Source: Desulfoluna sp942491485
GTDB taxonomy: Bacteria; Desulfobacterota; Desulfobacteria; Desulfobacterales; Desulfolunaceae
Assembly: GCA_942491485.1 (NCBI GenBank)
Contig: CALOAX010000004.1
Span: 620,001 to 684,000, forward strand
Length of the DNA: 64,000 nt
Reading direction: 5' to 3'
Shown: piece after piece, positions 26,390-35,663 of the stretch
How the letters are laid out: every line of letters begins with the position of its first letter
How positions within the stretch are numbered: the first letter of the stretch is position 1
Translations under genes and position numbers: made by a program
The notes under the pieces: generated by a model
The model's database searches: none
Told to the model about the DNA's origin: nothing
Seen by the model: only the letters and a program-made list of their open reading frames with translations

Positions 26390-27016
26390 ATGGCCGTACA
26401 TATTGCAGATCATCCCCTTATCAAGCACAAACTCGGCTTGATGCGTGCAGCAAATATATCCACCAAGGACTTCAGGGACCTCTCTTCCGAGGTTGCCCGT
26501 CTTCTCACTTACGAAGCCACCAAAGATCTTGAAACCGAAGAGGTGGAGATCGACGGATGGGCCGGTCCTGTGACCGTTGAGCGTATGAAGGGCAAGAAGA
26601 TCACCATCCTTCCCATTCTTCGTGCCGGTCTCGGCATGATGAACGGCGTGATTGACCTCATCCCTTCCGCCAAGGTGAGCGTTGTGGGGCTGTACCGAAA
26701 TGAAGAGACCCTTGAGCCTGTGGTCTATTATGAAAAGATGGCCGGCGAGATGGACAAGCGTATCGCGCTGATTCTCGATCCCATGCTGGCCACCGGCGGC
26801 ACCCTCATTGCCACCATCGACATGCTGAAAAAGGCCGGTTGCACCAGCATCCGTGGTCTCTTCCATGTTGCGGCACCCGAAGGGATCAAGCGTGTGACCG
26901 ATGCGCACCCGGATGTCGATATCTATGTTGCCTCCGTTGACGACCGACTCAACGACAAAGGGTACATACTTCCGGGCCTCGGTGATGCCGGGGACAAGAT
27001 ATTCGGTACCAAATAA
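26390..27016 (+). CDS. upp: Uracil phosphoribosyltransferase
   Basis: A 208-residue enzyme with AGGAGG before the ATG. It converts uracil and PRPP to UMP in pyrimidine salvage. Landmarks are HPLIKHKLGLMRA at the N-terminus, ILRAGLGMMNGV, the PRPP loop LILDPMLATGGTLIATIDMLK, and YVASVDDRLNDKGYILPGLGDAGDKIFGTK at the C-terminus. Length is normal for the family. It has its own terminator but precedes the uracil permease by ~480 bases, so the two serve one pathway. Confidence 0.97.
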   Translation: MAVHIADHPLIKHKLGLMRAANISTKDFRDLSSEVARLLTYEATKDLETEEVEIDGWAGPVTVERMKGKKITILPILRAGLGMMNGVIDLIPSAKVSVVGLYRNEETLEPVVYYEKMAGEMDKRIALILDPMLATGGTLIATIDMLKKAGCTSIRGLFHVAAPEGIKRVTDAHPDVDIYVASVDDRLNDKGYILPGLGDAGDKIFGTK

Positions 27017-27023
27017 GTTTTTT

Positions 27024-27049
27024 AGAGGGGCATTTGCCCCTCTTTTTTT
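27024..27049 (+). terminator. Rho-independent terminator of upp
   Basis: AGAGGGGCA-TTT-GCCCCTCT followed by TTTTTT, seven bases after the stop codon. Confidence 0.92.
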
Positions 27050-27076
27050 ATGCCCTTTTTTTGTAATTATTCAGTA

Positions 27077-27252
27077 AGCCTCCGGCGGCAAGGTGTGCCA
27101 CCTTGAAAGCAGGTAGCGGATGCGTTTTGACCCTCGTTCCTCGGGTCAAATCACACCCGCCTTTGAGACGGACTTCGCTCAAGGATAATTTCTAAGACCT
27201 GTTTGTTAAACTTTTTAAAAGTTTAGCCCCCGGCAGGGCCGCCGGAGGCAAT
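27077..27252. repeat. Two facing GC-rich dispersed elements
   Basis: GCCTCCGGCGGCAAGGTGTGCCACCTTGAAA at the left, CCCCGGCAGGGCCGCCGGAGGC at the right, with TTTGTTAAACTTTTTAAAAG between. Confidence 0.75.
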
Positions 27253-27310
27253 ATTGAGCTGAATAGTTACCTTATTTTTAAGAAGGGCATGACAGGTTGG
27301 TTGTATAAGC

Positions 27311-27335
27311 GGGTCCTTTCGGGGGCCCTTTTTAT
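27311..27335 (+). promoter_or_regulatory. Terminator-like hairpin in the uraA leader
   Basis: GGGTCC and GGGCCC flank TTTCGG and are followed by TTTTT, ~165 bases upstream of uraA. It could be an attenuator of permease expression, but no competing structure was identified. Confidence 0.35.
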
Positions 27336-27499
27336 GGGGTTTGCAGGTTGCTTTGCAACAAGCCCGGTTGGTGTTGGATTGAGGTCTCTGGGTCTGTCGC
27401 CCATGCCATGCGGGCATGGATGGCTGAAGGATCACTTTTCGGCAGGAGCTTGTTAGCAAAGGATGATTTACACAATGTGTGTGCTGAGCAGGAGGGGAA

Positions 27500-28744
27500 A
27501 TGACGAACACTGACAAGAGTGATTACAGATTTGACGTAAAGGACAGCTTCCTTGGAGCGCAGATGCTCTTCGTGGCTTTCGGGGCCCTGGTTCTTGTCCC
27601 GATTTTGACGGGTCTCAATCCCAACGTGGCCCTTTTTACCGCAGGTTGCGGCACCTTGATTTTTCAGGTGGTGACCAAAGGCAAGGTTCCGGTCTTTCTT
27701 GCATCTTCCTTTGCCTTTATCGCGCCCATCTCCATCGGGGTTCAGCAGTGGGGCATTGCCGGTACCATGAGTGGCCTCATTGCCGCCGGTATTGTGTACA
27801 TTTTGCTCAGCTTTCTGATTCGCTGGAAAGGCTCAGCCGTCATTGAGAAGGTGCTTCCCCCTGTGGTCACCGGCCCGGTGATTATGGTTATCGGCCTTAT
27901 TCTCTCTCCCGTGGCCGTAAAAATGGCCACCGGCGTGGTCAACCCTGCGGCGATCATTCCCAAGAGTACAGCCCTGACCGTCTCCATGGCGGCGTTGGGT
28001 ACCACCATCCTCGTCTCCCTTCTGGGGCGCGGCATGCTGAAACTCATTCCCATTCTCTGCGGGATCTTTGTGGGCTACATGGTGGCCCTGTTTTACGGCC
28101 TGGTTGATTTTACCGCTGTGAAAGAGGCTTCCTGGATTGCCATGCCGGACTTTACATTCCCTGAGTGGAACTCACAGGCCGTCTTCTTCATTCTTCCCGT
28201 GGCCATTGCCCCTGCCATCGAGCACTTCGGTGACATTCTTGCCATTGGCGGCATCACCGGCAAAGATTACCTGGAAGACCCCGGCGTTGAGAACACCATG
28301 CTGGGTGACGGTCTCGCCACCAGCTTTGCATCTCTGCTGGGCGGTCCCCCCAACACCACCTACTCCGAGGTGACCGGTGCTGTGGCACTGACCGGTGCCC
28401 GTAACGCCGGTGTCATGACCTGGGCGGCCCTTACCGCCATTTTGCTTGCCTTTGTCGGCAAACTCGGCGCGCTTCTCTCCACCATCCCCACCCCGGTTAT
28501 GGGCGGCATCATGCTGCTTCTCTTCGGTGCGATCATGGTGGTAGGTCTCAACACCCTGGTGAAGTCGGGTGAAGACCTCATGGAGGCCCGCAACCTCACC
28601 ATCGTGGCCCTGATCCTCGTGTTCGGCATCGGTGGCATGAGCTTCTCCGCGGGTCAGTTCACCCTTCAGGGCATCGGCCTTGCCGGTATCCTCGGCGTGG
28701 TGCTGAACCTCGTGCTTCCCCGTTGCAGGGTCGAAGAAGAATAA
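27500..28744 (+). CDS. uraA: Uracil (NCS2-family) permease
   Basis: A 414-residue inner-membrane symporter of the nucleobase-ascorbate family. GGAGGGGAA is before the ATG. Features include VLVPILTGLNPNVALFTAGCGTLIF, FLASSFAFIAPI, the E-containing signature AIAPAIEHFGDILAIGGITGKDYLEDPGVENTMLGDGLATSFASLLGGPPNTTYSEVTGAVALT, and TPVMGGIMLLLFGAIMVVGL. The proline/asparagine-rich GGPPNTTYSE segment is diagnostic of uracil/xanthine permeases. It supplies uracil to Upp, encoded just upstream. Confidence 0.95.
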   Translation: MTNTDKSDYRFDVKDSFLGAQMLFVAFGALVLVPILTGLNPNVALFTAGCGTLIFQVVTKGKVPVFLASSFAFIAPISIGVQQWGIAGTMSGLIAAGIVYILLSFLIRWKGSAVIEKVLPPVVTGPVIMVIGLILSPVAVKMATGVVNPAAIIPKSTALTVSMAALGTTILVSLLGRGMLKLIPILCGIFVGYMVALFYGLVDFTAVKEASWIAMPDFTFPEWNSQAVFFILPVAIAPAIEHFGDILAIGGITGKDYLEDPGVENTMLGDGLATSFASLLGGPPNTTYSEVTGAVALTGARNAGVMTWAALTAILLAFVGKLGALLSTIPTPVMGGIMLLLFGAIMVVGLNTLVKSGEDLMEARNLTIVALILVFGIGGMSFSAGQFTLQGIGLAGILGVVLNLVLPRCRVEEE

Positions 28745-28925
28745 GGGCTTCGGTCGGAAGTAATCATACAACAACCTTTTCCGGCCGTTTCCACAATGCT
28801 GCTCTGTTCAACACTCCATAATAGAGTGCTTATGTTGATGGTTGCAGCGACGTGTATCATTTGATTTTTCCGAGGCCCTAAGCGTTCGCACGTTGAAAAG
28901 GCCTGGACAGGGCCTTGTCTGAATT

Positions 28926-28957
28926 AAAAAAGCCCGCCATATTGGCGGGCTTTTTTT
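28926..28957 (+). terminator. Rho-independent terminator (bidirectional)
   Basis: AAAAAAGCCCGCC-ATATT-GGCGGGCTTTTTTT. It is ~180 bases past uraA. Confidence 0.85.
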
Positions 28958-28984
28958 GTTTGTACGTGACTATTCAGTTTAATA

Positions 28985-29372
28985 TTGCCTTCGGCGACCC
29001 TGCCGGGGGTCAAGCTTTTGAAAAGTTTGATAAACAGGTTTTGATGAGTATGCCGTCTCAATTTCTTACAGCCTTGCAGGGGCGAGAGACGTGGAGGCGG
29101 CAACCTGGGACCAGTGGGTCATCCCCCTCCCCCGTCGGAGTTATTCCGGCGAAAGCCTACTCGAGCTCAGCTGACGTTATGGTTCCATCTTATTATGAAA
29201 AACCATGAAGAGCAGGAAGTGCCCTTCGGGCTGCATGAAGGCGCTTGGATAACCTTTTCGGTTGTTCACGGGCGCAGCCCGTCAGCGAATGTGACCGACC
29301 TGAGGAACGAAGGTCGGGAGCATTCGCAAACTTGGGGTCCAGGGGATCATCCCCTGGCCGCCGGAGGCAATT
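28985..29372. repeat. Run of dispersed elements (several variants)
   Basis: Contains GCCTTCGGCGACCCTGCCGG..AAAAGTTTGATAAACAGG (28988-29045) and CGGAGTTATTCCGGCGAAAG (29132-29151). Next is the CCATGAAGAGCAGGAAGTGC..GCTGCATGAAGGCG stretch (~29203-29250), also found at ~37930-37975. Last is a full-length reverse GC-rich element at 29265-29372. No gene is seen. Confidence 0.7.
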
Positions 29373-29382
29373 TTTTTGTCCC

Positions 29383-30369
29383 TTACCAGCGGGCGAAGTG
29401 GTCCTCGCAGAATCCCGGTGCCTTGGTGATGGTGACGGGGTCAGCGCCGGGCGGGGTGACGGTGCCGGAGAAGCTGCCGCAGAGCTGGGTGAAGAGGCTG
29501 CCCATGAAGACGGCGTTGACTTTTTCATCCCGGTATCCTTCCGGGGTAAAGGTGAGGTCGACGATGCCATCCATGGAGGTGATATGCCATGGGGAGGTGG
29601 TGTCGTTCTCTTTGTAGTCGAAGTGCACCGGACCGATATGGATGGGCGAACCGTCTATCCAGATCATGTTTTCCGTAAAGCCGGTTTCGTTGACCCCGGC
29701 GGCGAGGTTCATGCCGAAGGGTCTGCCGTCATCCATGGTGGCGGCGGAGGCTGCCCAGCTCCAGAACGTTTCCCGACGCATGTATCCCGCAGACCAGTCG
29801 GTAAGGGCCAGGACGTCCGGCGATGCAATCTCCCGGAGGTTTCCATTGACCGTCATGGTCCCTTTCACGGGGACGGGGGAACGCTTGTCGGTGTAGGTCC
29901 AGCCCCTGTATCCCGTGCGGGAGAGAACGCGTAGAGGGTTGGGGTGGGGTGCGGTGAAGTCGACCTCCAGTGAAAATTTTTCCGTGTTGCACTTTACCGC
30001 TGTCTCCGAGATGGAGATGGAGAGAGAAGAGGTGGTGATGCGGCTTAAGGGGGTATCGGGTGTGGGGCGGATCTTCGCGCGGATGGGGGTTAATACCGAG
30101 GCTTCCGTAAGCTCACCCGTATTCCTGTCAAAGTGATAGGCAAATCCGTTTTTTATCAGCCCCAGGTTTACCACGGCGACTCCGGCCATGAAATCCTCTG
30201 CCATAAACCCCACAAAATTGAAGCGGTTGAACTTGATGCGCTTGTAGAGGTTGCTTCGCCTGCTTCCAAAGGCTGATTTGAGGTCGAAATCAAGGAAGTT
30301 GAGTTCACCCACCGGCCCGTCATGGTACCCGAAAGGAAGGGTGCCATCGTCTCTGATCAGTTTCTCCAT
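29383..30369 (-). CDS. DUF2804 family protein
   Basis: About 328 residues from the ATG at 30369, which has AGAGAGGAAAG upstream; the longer frame to 30540 only reads through a repeat. The protein is rich in aromatic residues and beta-strand patterns, with FVGFMAEDFMAGVAVVNLGLIKNGFAYHFD, FTAPHPNPLRVLSRTGYRGWTYTDK, GYMRRETFWSWAASAATMDDGRPFGMNLAAGVNETGFTENMIWIDG and HFDYKENDTT. These match the DUF2804 family, which is related to lipocalin-like AttH/CrtC hydrolase-type folds. No signal peptide. Function unknown. Confidence 0.8.
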   Translation of the reverse strand: MEKLIRDDGTLPFGYHDGPVGELNFLDFDLKSAFGSRRSNLYKRIKFNRFNFVGFMAEDFMAGVAVVNLGLIKNGFAYHFDRNTGELTEASVLTPIRAKIRPTPDTPLSRITTSSLSISISETAVKCNTEKFSLEVDFTAPHPNPLRVLSRTGYRGWTYTDKRSPVPVKGTMTVNGNLREIASPDVLALTDWSAGYMRRETFWSWAASAATMDDGRPFGMNLAAGVNETGFTENMIWIDGSPIHIGPVHFDYKENDTTSPWHITSMDGIVDLTFTPEGYRDEKVNAVFMGSLFTQLCGSFSGTVTPPGADPVTITKAPGFCEDHFARW

Positions 30370-30433
30370 CTTTCCTCTCTGTTTAAGGGGTTGAGATCCA
30401 ATACAGCCATCTAAGGTCAACGTGCTCTGAAAC

Positions 30434-30500
30434 AAGCCTCCGGCGGCAAGGGTGGCGAAGCCACTATAGCCAAAAATACCTTGAAACCCTGTGGCGAATG
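30434..30500 (+). repeat. GC-rich dispersed element, short
   Basis: GCCTCCGGCGGCAAGGGTGGCGAAGCC..AAATACCTTGAAACCC.GTGGCGAATGC: a variant with an insertion in the central palindrome. Confidence 0.65.
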
Positions 30501-30840
30501 CAAAAAGGTCATTGGCTTGCAAGGCCAGTCGCGTCTGCAATCGTGTTGTGTGCGAGGTGAGGCATTATGCGTGGCAAGCACATGAGCCTTTGGTGCTGCG
30601 TTTTAATTCCAACGGTTGGTTGCGACCGGTCCCTCTTTGGTGTCAGGGGGGGCGCTGGATGCTGCCTGACATTGCGAGTTGCAGGGCGTTTGCTTTTGAC
30701 GTTTATAGCTTATTCATAGGCTGCGAGGCGTTCAATGGCAATCAATTAAACAAAGTTGTCTTGGCGGTCGTGGTGTTTGGAGTTTTGCGTGTGGCTGGCC
30801 AGGCAAGACTTCACTGGCATCACGACTGACAATTGTTATT
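30501..30840. other. Gene-free segment with a weak resemblance to integron attC DNA
   Basis: Contains GTGTTGTGTGCGAGGTGAGGCATTATGCG-type sequence similar to the end of Vibrio cassette repeats, and TTTTAATTCCAACGG..GACCGGTCCCTCTTTGGTG. A 112-codon frame crosses it but looks non-coding. No clear paired arms were found. Confidence 0.3.
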
Positions 30841-31083
30841 GTTACCGAACAGTCTGGTAACAGAGCTTATTAGAGTTACCATGTACATAGCAGGCTCTGG
30901 TGTTGATTGCCACAATCATCTGTGTTTTGGGGGAATGTCGATAAATTTCAGGAACTGCGTTCTATAACGTGATTCAGGTATCCATGATAAAACGTAGATT
31001 TCAAAAAAATGAAATTTTAACAAGTTGTTAACCATGAGAGTGGAATTGTGATTCTAATTTTAGAGTGTGAATGCCGTTTGCGG

Positions 31084-31113
31084 TTGACAAGTACATTTCA
31101 CTCTCTCTACTAT
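31084..31113 (+). promoter_or_regulatory. Possible sigma70-type promoter of the FadL-like gene
   Basis: TTGACA, an 18-base spacer, then TACTAT, in an AT-rich stretch ~130 bases before the start codon. A second TTGACA lies at 31204. Confidence 0.4.
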
Positions 31114-31245
31114 CGCTCCAACCACGTAAAAAAAGTTATTTCCCTGCTTCATAGGATTGACTGGCGGTTGCTCATTGTAAACTTAGTTAGTTTGGAACAA
31201 CCGTTGACAATATAGGTAACGAAAAACTTTTTGGGAGAGAAGGTT

Positions 31246-32742
31246 ATGAAGGTGGAAAGAATGGTGAAAAAGGGATTGGTGATCCTGGCGGCGGTCGTGC
31301 TGACCGCGTCTTCGGCTAATGCGGCCAACGTTGAAACCATGGGTATTGGCTCCATGAACACGGCCCAGGCGGGCGCCGTGGCAGCCTATGCGGACAACGT
31401 ATTTGCAGCTTACTACAACCCGGCGGGTCTGACCTTGATTGAAAAGCCGACCCTGACGGTGAGCACCATGTTCTATGATGCTCAGATTAAGGTGTATGAT
31501 TGGAATGTTGCTACCACCGGGACGAATGATAACATTGCCAGTGGTCCCATGGACTTTGAATCGGATGAAATGTCCATTCTTAGCCCCTCCATGGGTTTTG
31601 CCATGCCGATCACAGAAAAGGTGACCTTGGGTGTGGCCGCTTATACCCCCTACGGGATGACCGTGACCTGGGACAAGGACCCCTCGGTGAACCCCGCAGC
31701 TGCCTATGCATGGGAATCCACGTATGGTCGTGTGGCCGTCACTCCTACCTTGGCCTACAAGGTCAGTGACAAGCTTTCTGTGGGTGTTGGTGTAAGTCTT
31801 GGACGTTCCGTTTCGGATGCTGGTAAAACATTTGAATATGCCGATAAATTCAAGACCGACGGTTCCCCCGCGGGCAATGCAATGGCAGGGTTCAACGCCG
31901 GAACATTTATTGCTGAGACAACTGATCTTACCTTTGCGCAGGCCACGACTCCATATGATGCCGATGGTAACTCAATAGCTTCGGATTTCGTGGCAGGGGC
32001 CACATTGTTTGATGGCGCCCAGATGAAGTTGGAGGCCACGGATGACTTTAACTACTCCTTTAACGTGGGTGTTATGTATCGTCCTATTGAGCAGATCTCT
32101 GTCGGTCTGACTTACCGGGGTCGCACTGATGCAGAGTTCGAAGGGGATGCGACACTGACAGGTGGACTTGGTGGAACAACGGACCTGGATGGCAAAGTGA
32201 CCATGGATTATGATCATCCTGAGCAGGTACAGGCCGGGGTACGTTGGTTTGCCAGCAACAAACTCTCCATGGAAGCCGATGTCACCTGGACGCGCTGGAG
32301 CATCAACGAAGGGCAGTATGAAACAATCACCTTGTATGATGTGCCGGGTCAGGGCGATGTGACGCAAACAATGGGTCACCCCAGGGATTGGGAAGATACC
32401 ACCGCCTACCGACTGGGCATTTCCTACCAGGCCACAGAGGCTTTTGTCTTCCGCGCCGGTTACGCCTACGATCCCTCGCCTGTTCCTGAAGAGACCTTTG
32501 ACATGGGGTGGCCTGACACCGACCGAAACCTCTACTCTGTGGGTATGGGATGGCAGATCAACGAGCGCTGGATGGTCGATGCCGTTCTTCAGCACATCAT
32601 TTCAACTTCCAAACGCCTGACAGAGAACAGTCACAATATGGATGAGAACTACAGCAAGGCATACGGAGCTCCTGCGTCAGTGACCTTAAAAGACGAAGGC
32701 ATCCTCTGGGGTGCTGGGCTGACCGTCACCTATACCTTCTAA
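31246..32742 (+). CDS. FadL/OmpP1/TodX-family outer-membrane transporter
   Basis: 498 residues from the ATG at 31246 (GAGAAGG upstream; the TTG at 31231 is less likely). A signal peptide MKVERMVKKGLVILAAVVLTASSANA is followed by the family plug sequence VETMGIGSMNTAQAGAVAAYADNVFAAYYNPAGLTLIEKPTL with its NPAG motif. The rest alternates amphipathic beta-strands and ends in the aromatic LTVTYTF typical of outer-membrane barrels. Such proteins admit long-chain fatty acids or hydrophobic compounds. The gene is monocistronic with a promoter-like site and a strong terminator. Confidence 0.95.
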   Translation: MKVERMVKKGLVILAAVVLTASSANAANVETMGIGSMNTAQAGAVAAYADNVFAAYYNPAGLTLIEKPTLTVSTMFYDAQIKVYDWNVATTGTNDNIASGPMDFESDEMSILSPSMGFAMPITEKVTLGVAAYTPYGMTVTWDKDPSVNPAAAYAWESTYGRVAVTPTLAYKVSDKLSVGVGVSLGRSVSDAGKTFEYADKFKTDGSPAGNAMAGFNAGTFIAETTDLTFAQATTPYDADGNSIASDFVAGATLFDGAQMKLEATDDFNYSFNVGVMYRPIEQISVGLTYRGRTDAEFEGDATLTGGLGGTTDLDGKVTMDYDHPEQVQAGVRWFASNKLSMEADVTWTRWSINEGQYETITLYDVPGQGDVTQTMGHPRDWEDTTAYRLGISYQATEAFVFRAGYAYDPSPVPEETFDMGWPDTDRNLYSVGMGWQINERWMVDAVLQHIISTSKRLTENSHNMDENYSKAYGAPASVTLKDEGILWGAGLTVTYTF

Positions 32743-32779
32743 GGTTTAGCTGACCGTTCTTGAGATTTGATACGTAATG

Positions 32780-32819
32780 ATGGCCGCTCCCTATTCGGGG
32801 GCGGCCATTTTTATTTTTT
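32780..32819 (+). terminator. Rho-independent terminator of the FadL-like gene
   Basis: ATGGCCGCTCCC-TATTC-GGGGGCGGCCAT followed by a T-rich tract. Confidence 0.92.
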
Positions 32820-32908
32820 GATGACCCTCTATGTTCAGTCATATGTAATGGCCAGTGGGGAGGCTTTGACGCAGCGCAAACCCTGAACAGTTGAGACAGT
32901 TCCCCCCT

Positions 32909-33059
32909 GTAGGATGGGCAAAGGCTGTGCCGTGCCCATCACGGTGGTGATCACCGTCCATGCCGGGGGAAGATTTTGGGATGCCAATGTTTCGGTTCAG
33001 ATGACCAATGGCGCTTATGCTACCAATGATGGGCACGCTTCGCGCTTTGCCCATCCTAC
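32909..33059. repeat. GTAGGATGGGC inverted-repeat element, complete
   Basis: 151 bases from GTAGGATGGGCAAAG to CTTTGCCCATCCTAC, with the same interior order as the 22908 copy. MITE-like; no frame. Confidence 0.8.
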
Positions 33060-33267
33060 CCGTCGCCATCATTCTAAGGGTGTTGGTTAACCATAATGTC
33101 TGTGATGAACAGGTGTGGGTGTGAATCAGAGGTCATAATGGCTTTGTTTGCACCATGCCCTGGCGCATGGTGCAGCCTGTCAGCGGGTTTTGCCGGGCAA
33201 GAGCTTCAAGACCCCACATTTATATGACAGCTGAGGAAGACGACACAGATAGGGACGTTGGTATGTA

Positions 33268-33372
33268 CCACGGGCGCAGCCCGTCCGCGAATGCGAAGGG
33301 CTCGAGGAACGAGAGCCCGGAGCATTCGCAAACTTGGGGTCCAGGGGATCATCCCCTGGCCGCCGGAGGCAG
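33268..33372 (-). repeat. GC-rich dispersed element
   Basis: GGGCGCAGCCCGTC, CGAGGAACGAGAGCCCGGAGCATTCGC, GGGGATCATCCCC, GGCCGCCGGAGGC. It lies upstream of putP. The rest of 33060-33488 shows no gene. Confidence 0.78.
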
Positions 33373-33488
33373 GCTCTTTGCGGAGTTGAAAAGGAGGGGC
33401 GGTTCTGATAATAATTTAGGGTTGTTCGTAAAATCGGCAGAGCGCCGGTTTTTTGTGTGTATGAATTATGGGGAATGGAAGTAGACGT

Positions 33489-34973
33489 ATGTTGGACAGT
33501 AATTTTTCGATTTTGATTTCGTTTATTCTCTACCTGATTTTTATGGTGGGGATTGGTTGGGTTTATTACGGGAAAACAAAAACCCTTTCGGATTACATTC
33601 TTGGCGGCCGGGGCCTGAACAGCTGGGTGGGGGCCATGAGCGCCCAGGCATCGGACATGAGCGGGTGGCTTCTTCTCGGCCTTCCCGGTTACGCCTATGT
33701 GGCGGGCCTTGAATCGTTCTGGATTGCCTTTGGACTGGCCGTGGGGACCTGGTTCAACTGGAAGTTTGTGGCAGAGAGGCTTCGTAATTACACGGAGATC
33801 TCCGGTGACTCCATCACCCTGCCTGATTACTTTGAGAATCGGTTCCGGGACACCTCGCACCTGTTGCGTATCATCTCTGCCATTTTTATTCTGATCTTCT
33901 TTCTTATTTACACCGCTTCGGGATTTGTGGCGGGAGCCAAGCTCTTCAGCACCGTCTTCGGGCTCTCCTATAACGCCGCCCTTCTGATCGGTGTGGCGGT
34001 GATCATCTCCTACACCTTCCTCGGCGGGTTCATGGCCGTAAGCTGGACCGATTTTTTCCAGGGGATTATCATGCTCGTGGCCATTATCGTGGTGCCGACC
34101 CTTGGCGTCATGAAGGCAGGGGGGCTTTCCTCCACCCTGGACGGCATCCGCTCCATCAACCCCGCACTGCTTAACATCTTCACGGATTCAACGGGCGCTC
34201 CCCTGGCCGTGCTTTCTGTGGTCTCCCTTATGGCCTGGGGCCTGGGGTACTTCGGACAGCCCCACATCCTTGCCCGATTTATGGCCATCCGGACCACCGC
34301 CGAGATTCGCAAGGCGAGAAGCATTGCCATGATCTGGGTTGTTGCCAGCCTCTCCTTTGCCGTGGTGGTGGGGCTTGTTGGGCTTCTCTGCCTCGATACC
34401 CCCCTTGCTGCAGGTGAGCAGGAGAAGATCTTTATGGTGATGGTGGATCAGATGGTCCCCACCGTCCTTGCAGGCGTCTTCCTTGCCGCAATCCTTGCCG
34501 CCATCATGAGTACCGCTGACTCACAGCTCCTCGTTACTTCGTCTGCTCTTACCGAGGATTTTTACAAGGTGCTCTTCAGAAAAGAGGCCTCCGATGCCGA
34601 GCTCGTGTGGGTGAGCCGCATTGCTGTGATGATCGTGGCCGTTTTTGCCTGGTCCTTTGCCCGAAATCCCGACAGCTCTGTGCTGGGGCTTGTCTCCTAT
34701 GCCTGGGCGGGATTCGGCGCCACCTTTGGCCCCATCATCCTTCTCTCCCTCTACTGGAAGCGCATGACCCGAAACGGGGCCCTTGCCGGCATCGTGGTCG
34801 GTGGCCTCACCGTCATCGCCTGGAAACAGCTCTCCGGCGGATTCTTCGATCTCTATGAGATTGTCCCCGGCTTCGTGGTCTCCATCATCGCCATTGTCGC
34901 CGTAAGCCTCATGGACGCAGAGCCCTCCAAAGAGATTCAGGATGAGTTCGACGCAGCGGGCGCTGCGAAGTAG
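33489..34973 (+). CDS. putP: Sodium/proline symporter
   Basis: 494 residues from the ATG at 33489 (GGAAG upstream), seven codons inside the longest frame. It is an SSS-family transporter with about 13 membrane segments. PutP landmarks include YILGGRGLNSWVGAMSAQASDMSGWLLLGLPGYAYVAG (sodium site region), WFNWKFVAERLRNYTEISGDSITLPDYFENRF, YTASGFVAGAKLF, AAILAAIMSTADSQLLVTSSALTEDFYK and YAWAGFGATFGPIILLSLYWKRMTRNGALAGI. It takes up proline as nutrient or osmolyte, which fits a saline habitat. It is monocistronic. Confidence 0.95.
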   Translation: MLDSNFSILISFILYLIFMVGIGWVYYGKTKTLSDYILGGRGLNSWVGAMSAQASDMSGWLLLGLPGYAYVAGLESFWIAFGLAVGTWFNWKFVAERLRNYTEISGDSITLPDYFENRFRDTSHLLRIISAIFILIFFLIYTASGFVAGAKLFSTVFGLSYNAALLIGVAVIISYTFLGGFMAVSWTDFFQGIIMLVAIIVVPTLGVMKAGGLSSTLDGIRSINPALLNIFTDSTGAPLAVLSVVSLMAWGLGYFGQPHILARFMAIRTTAEIRKARSIAMIWVVASLSFAVVVGLVGLLCLDTPLAAGEQEKIFMVMVDQMVPTVLAGVFLAAILAAIMSTADSQLLVTSSALTEDFYKVLFRKEASDAELVWVSRIAVMIVAVFAWSFARNPDSSVLGLVSYAWAGFGATFGPIILLSLYWKRMTRNGALAGIVVGGLTVIAWKQLSGGFFDLYEIVPGFVVSIIAIVAVSLMDAEPSKEIQDEFDAAGAAK

Positions 34974-34980
34974 AAAAGCA

Positions 34981-35260
34981 TGCCTCCGGCGGCAAGGTGT
35001 GCCACCTTGAAAGCTGGTTTGCGAATGCGACTCGGTTGTTGTTATCCATGTCTTGTCGCGTTCGCATTCGCACAACGTTTAAGGGGGGGGGGTCGTACTC
35101 CACAAGTTCAATAGTTGCGGGTATTTCAGTCCCAGGTCAGAGGTTGATTTTACCGGAATGACTCCTGCGGCGTGGGTAGCGAAGCCATATTTGGTAAAAA
35201 TACCTCGAAAGCGGGTTGGAGGTATGATTCAGTCCTCGTTACTCGGGCCCAATCGATCCT
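34981..35260 (+). repeat. Two GC-rich dispersed elements in tandem
   Basis: 34982-35070 (GCCTCCGGCGGCAAGGTGTGCCACCTTGAAA, GCGAATGCG) and a diverged copy at 35152-35260 (GACTCCTGCGGCGTGGGTAGCGAAGCC..CCTCGAAAGCGGGTTGG..CCTCGTTACTCGGGC). No gene is seen between 34974 and 35350. Confidence 0.7.
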
Positions 35261-35357
35261 GGCTTGGCTAAGCCTGGCTGCCATAGAGTATTATTAGGTT
35301 TCCCCTAAGGTTGTCGCCATAATGACTTAGCTTCAGGCTGTACCGTCTTCTACAAAC

Positions 35358-35405
35358 ACAAAAAGCCGTAATGAATCTTTAAAGATTTATTACGGCTTTT
35401 TGTGT
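35358..35405. terminator. Bidirectional Rho-independent terminator
   Basis: AAAAGCCGTAAT and ATTACGGCTTTT pair over ~12 bases, with the loop itself pairing as AATCTTT/AAAGATT. There is a T-run on both strands. It stands alone between putP and the next minus-strand operon. Confidence 0.8.
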
Positions 35406-35524
35406 TTTATGGCTTTGAAATGGTGTGCGTACCCAGGAGGGACTCAAGCTGTATTCGGTAGGGTATATTGGGTAGTTTTCACACCGTAACGAATCTTGTG
35501 AGGTTGCTTGCAATGCTTCAGCGC

Positions 35525-35637
35525 TGGAGTCGGGCGAAGCCCGAGCCGGAGGCGACTGCGATTTGCCCCGAGGAACGAGGGGGAAAGCGCAGTCGCAATA
35601 AGCTTTCGAGGTGGCTCACCTCGCCGCCGGAGGCATG
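35525..35637 (-). repeat. GC-rich dispersed element
   Basis: GTCGGGCGAAGCCCGAGCCGG, CCGAGGAACGAGGG, CGCAATAAGCTTTCGAGGTGG..CACCTCGCCGCCGGAGGC. It is located 25 bases past the Toprim-like gene. Confidence 0.8.
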
Positions 35638-35663
35638 CTTTTCAGTTCCTCCGTTCGCGCGAC

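Noticed and set aside
30370..30540. N-terminal extension of the DUF2804 protein
   Set aside because: Again translated repeat; AGAGAGGAAAG precedes the ATG at 30369.
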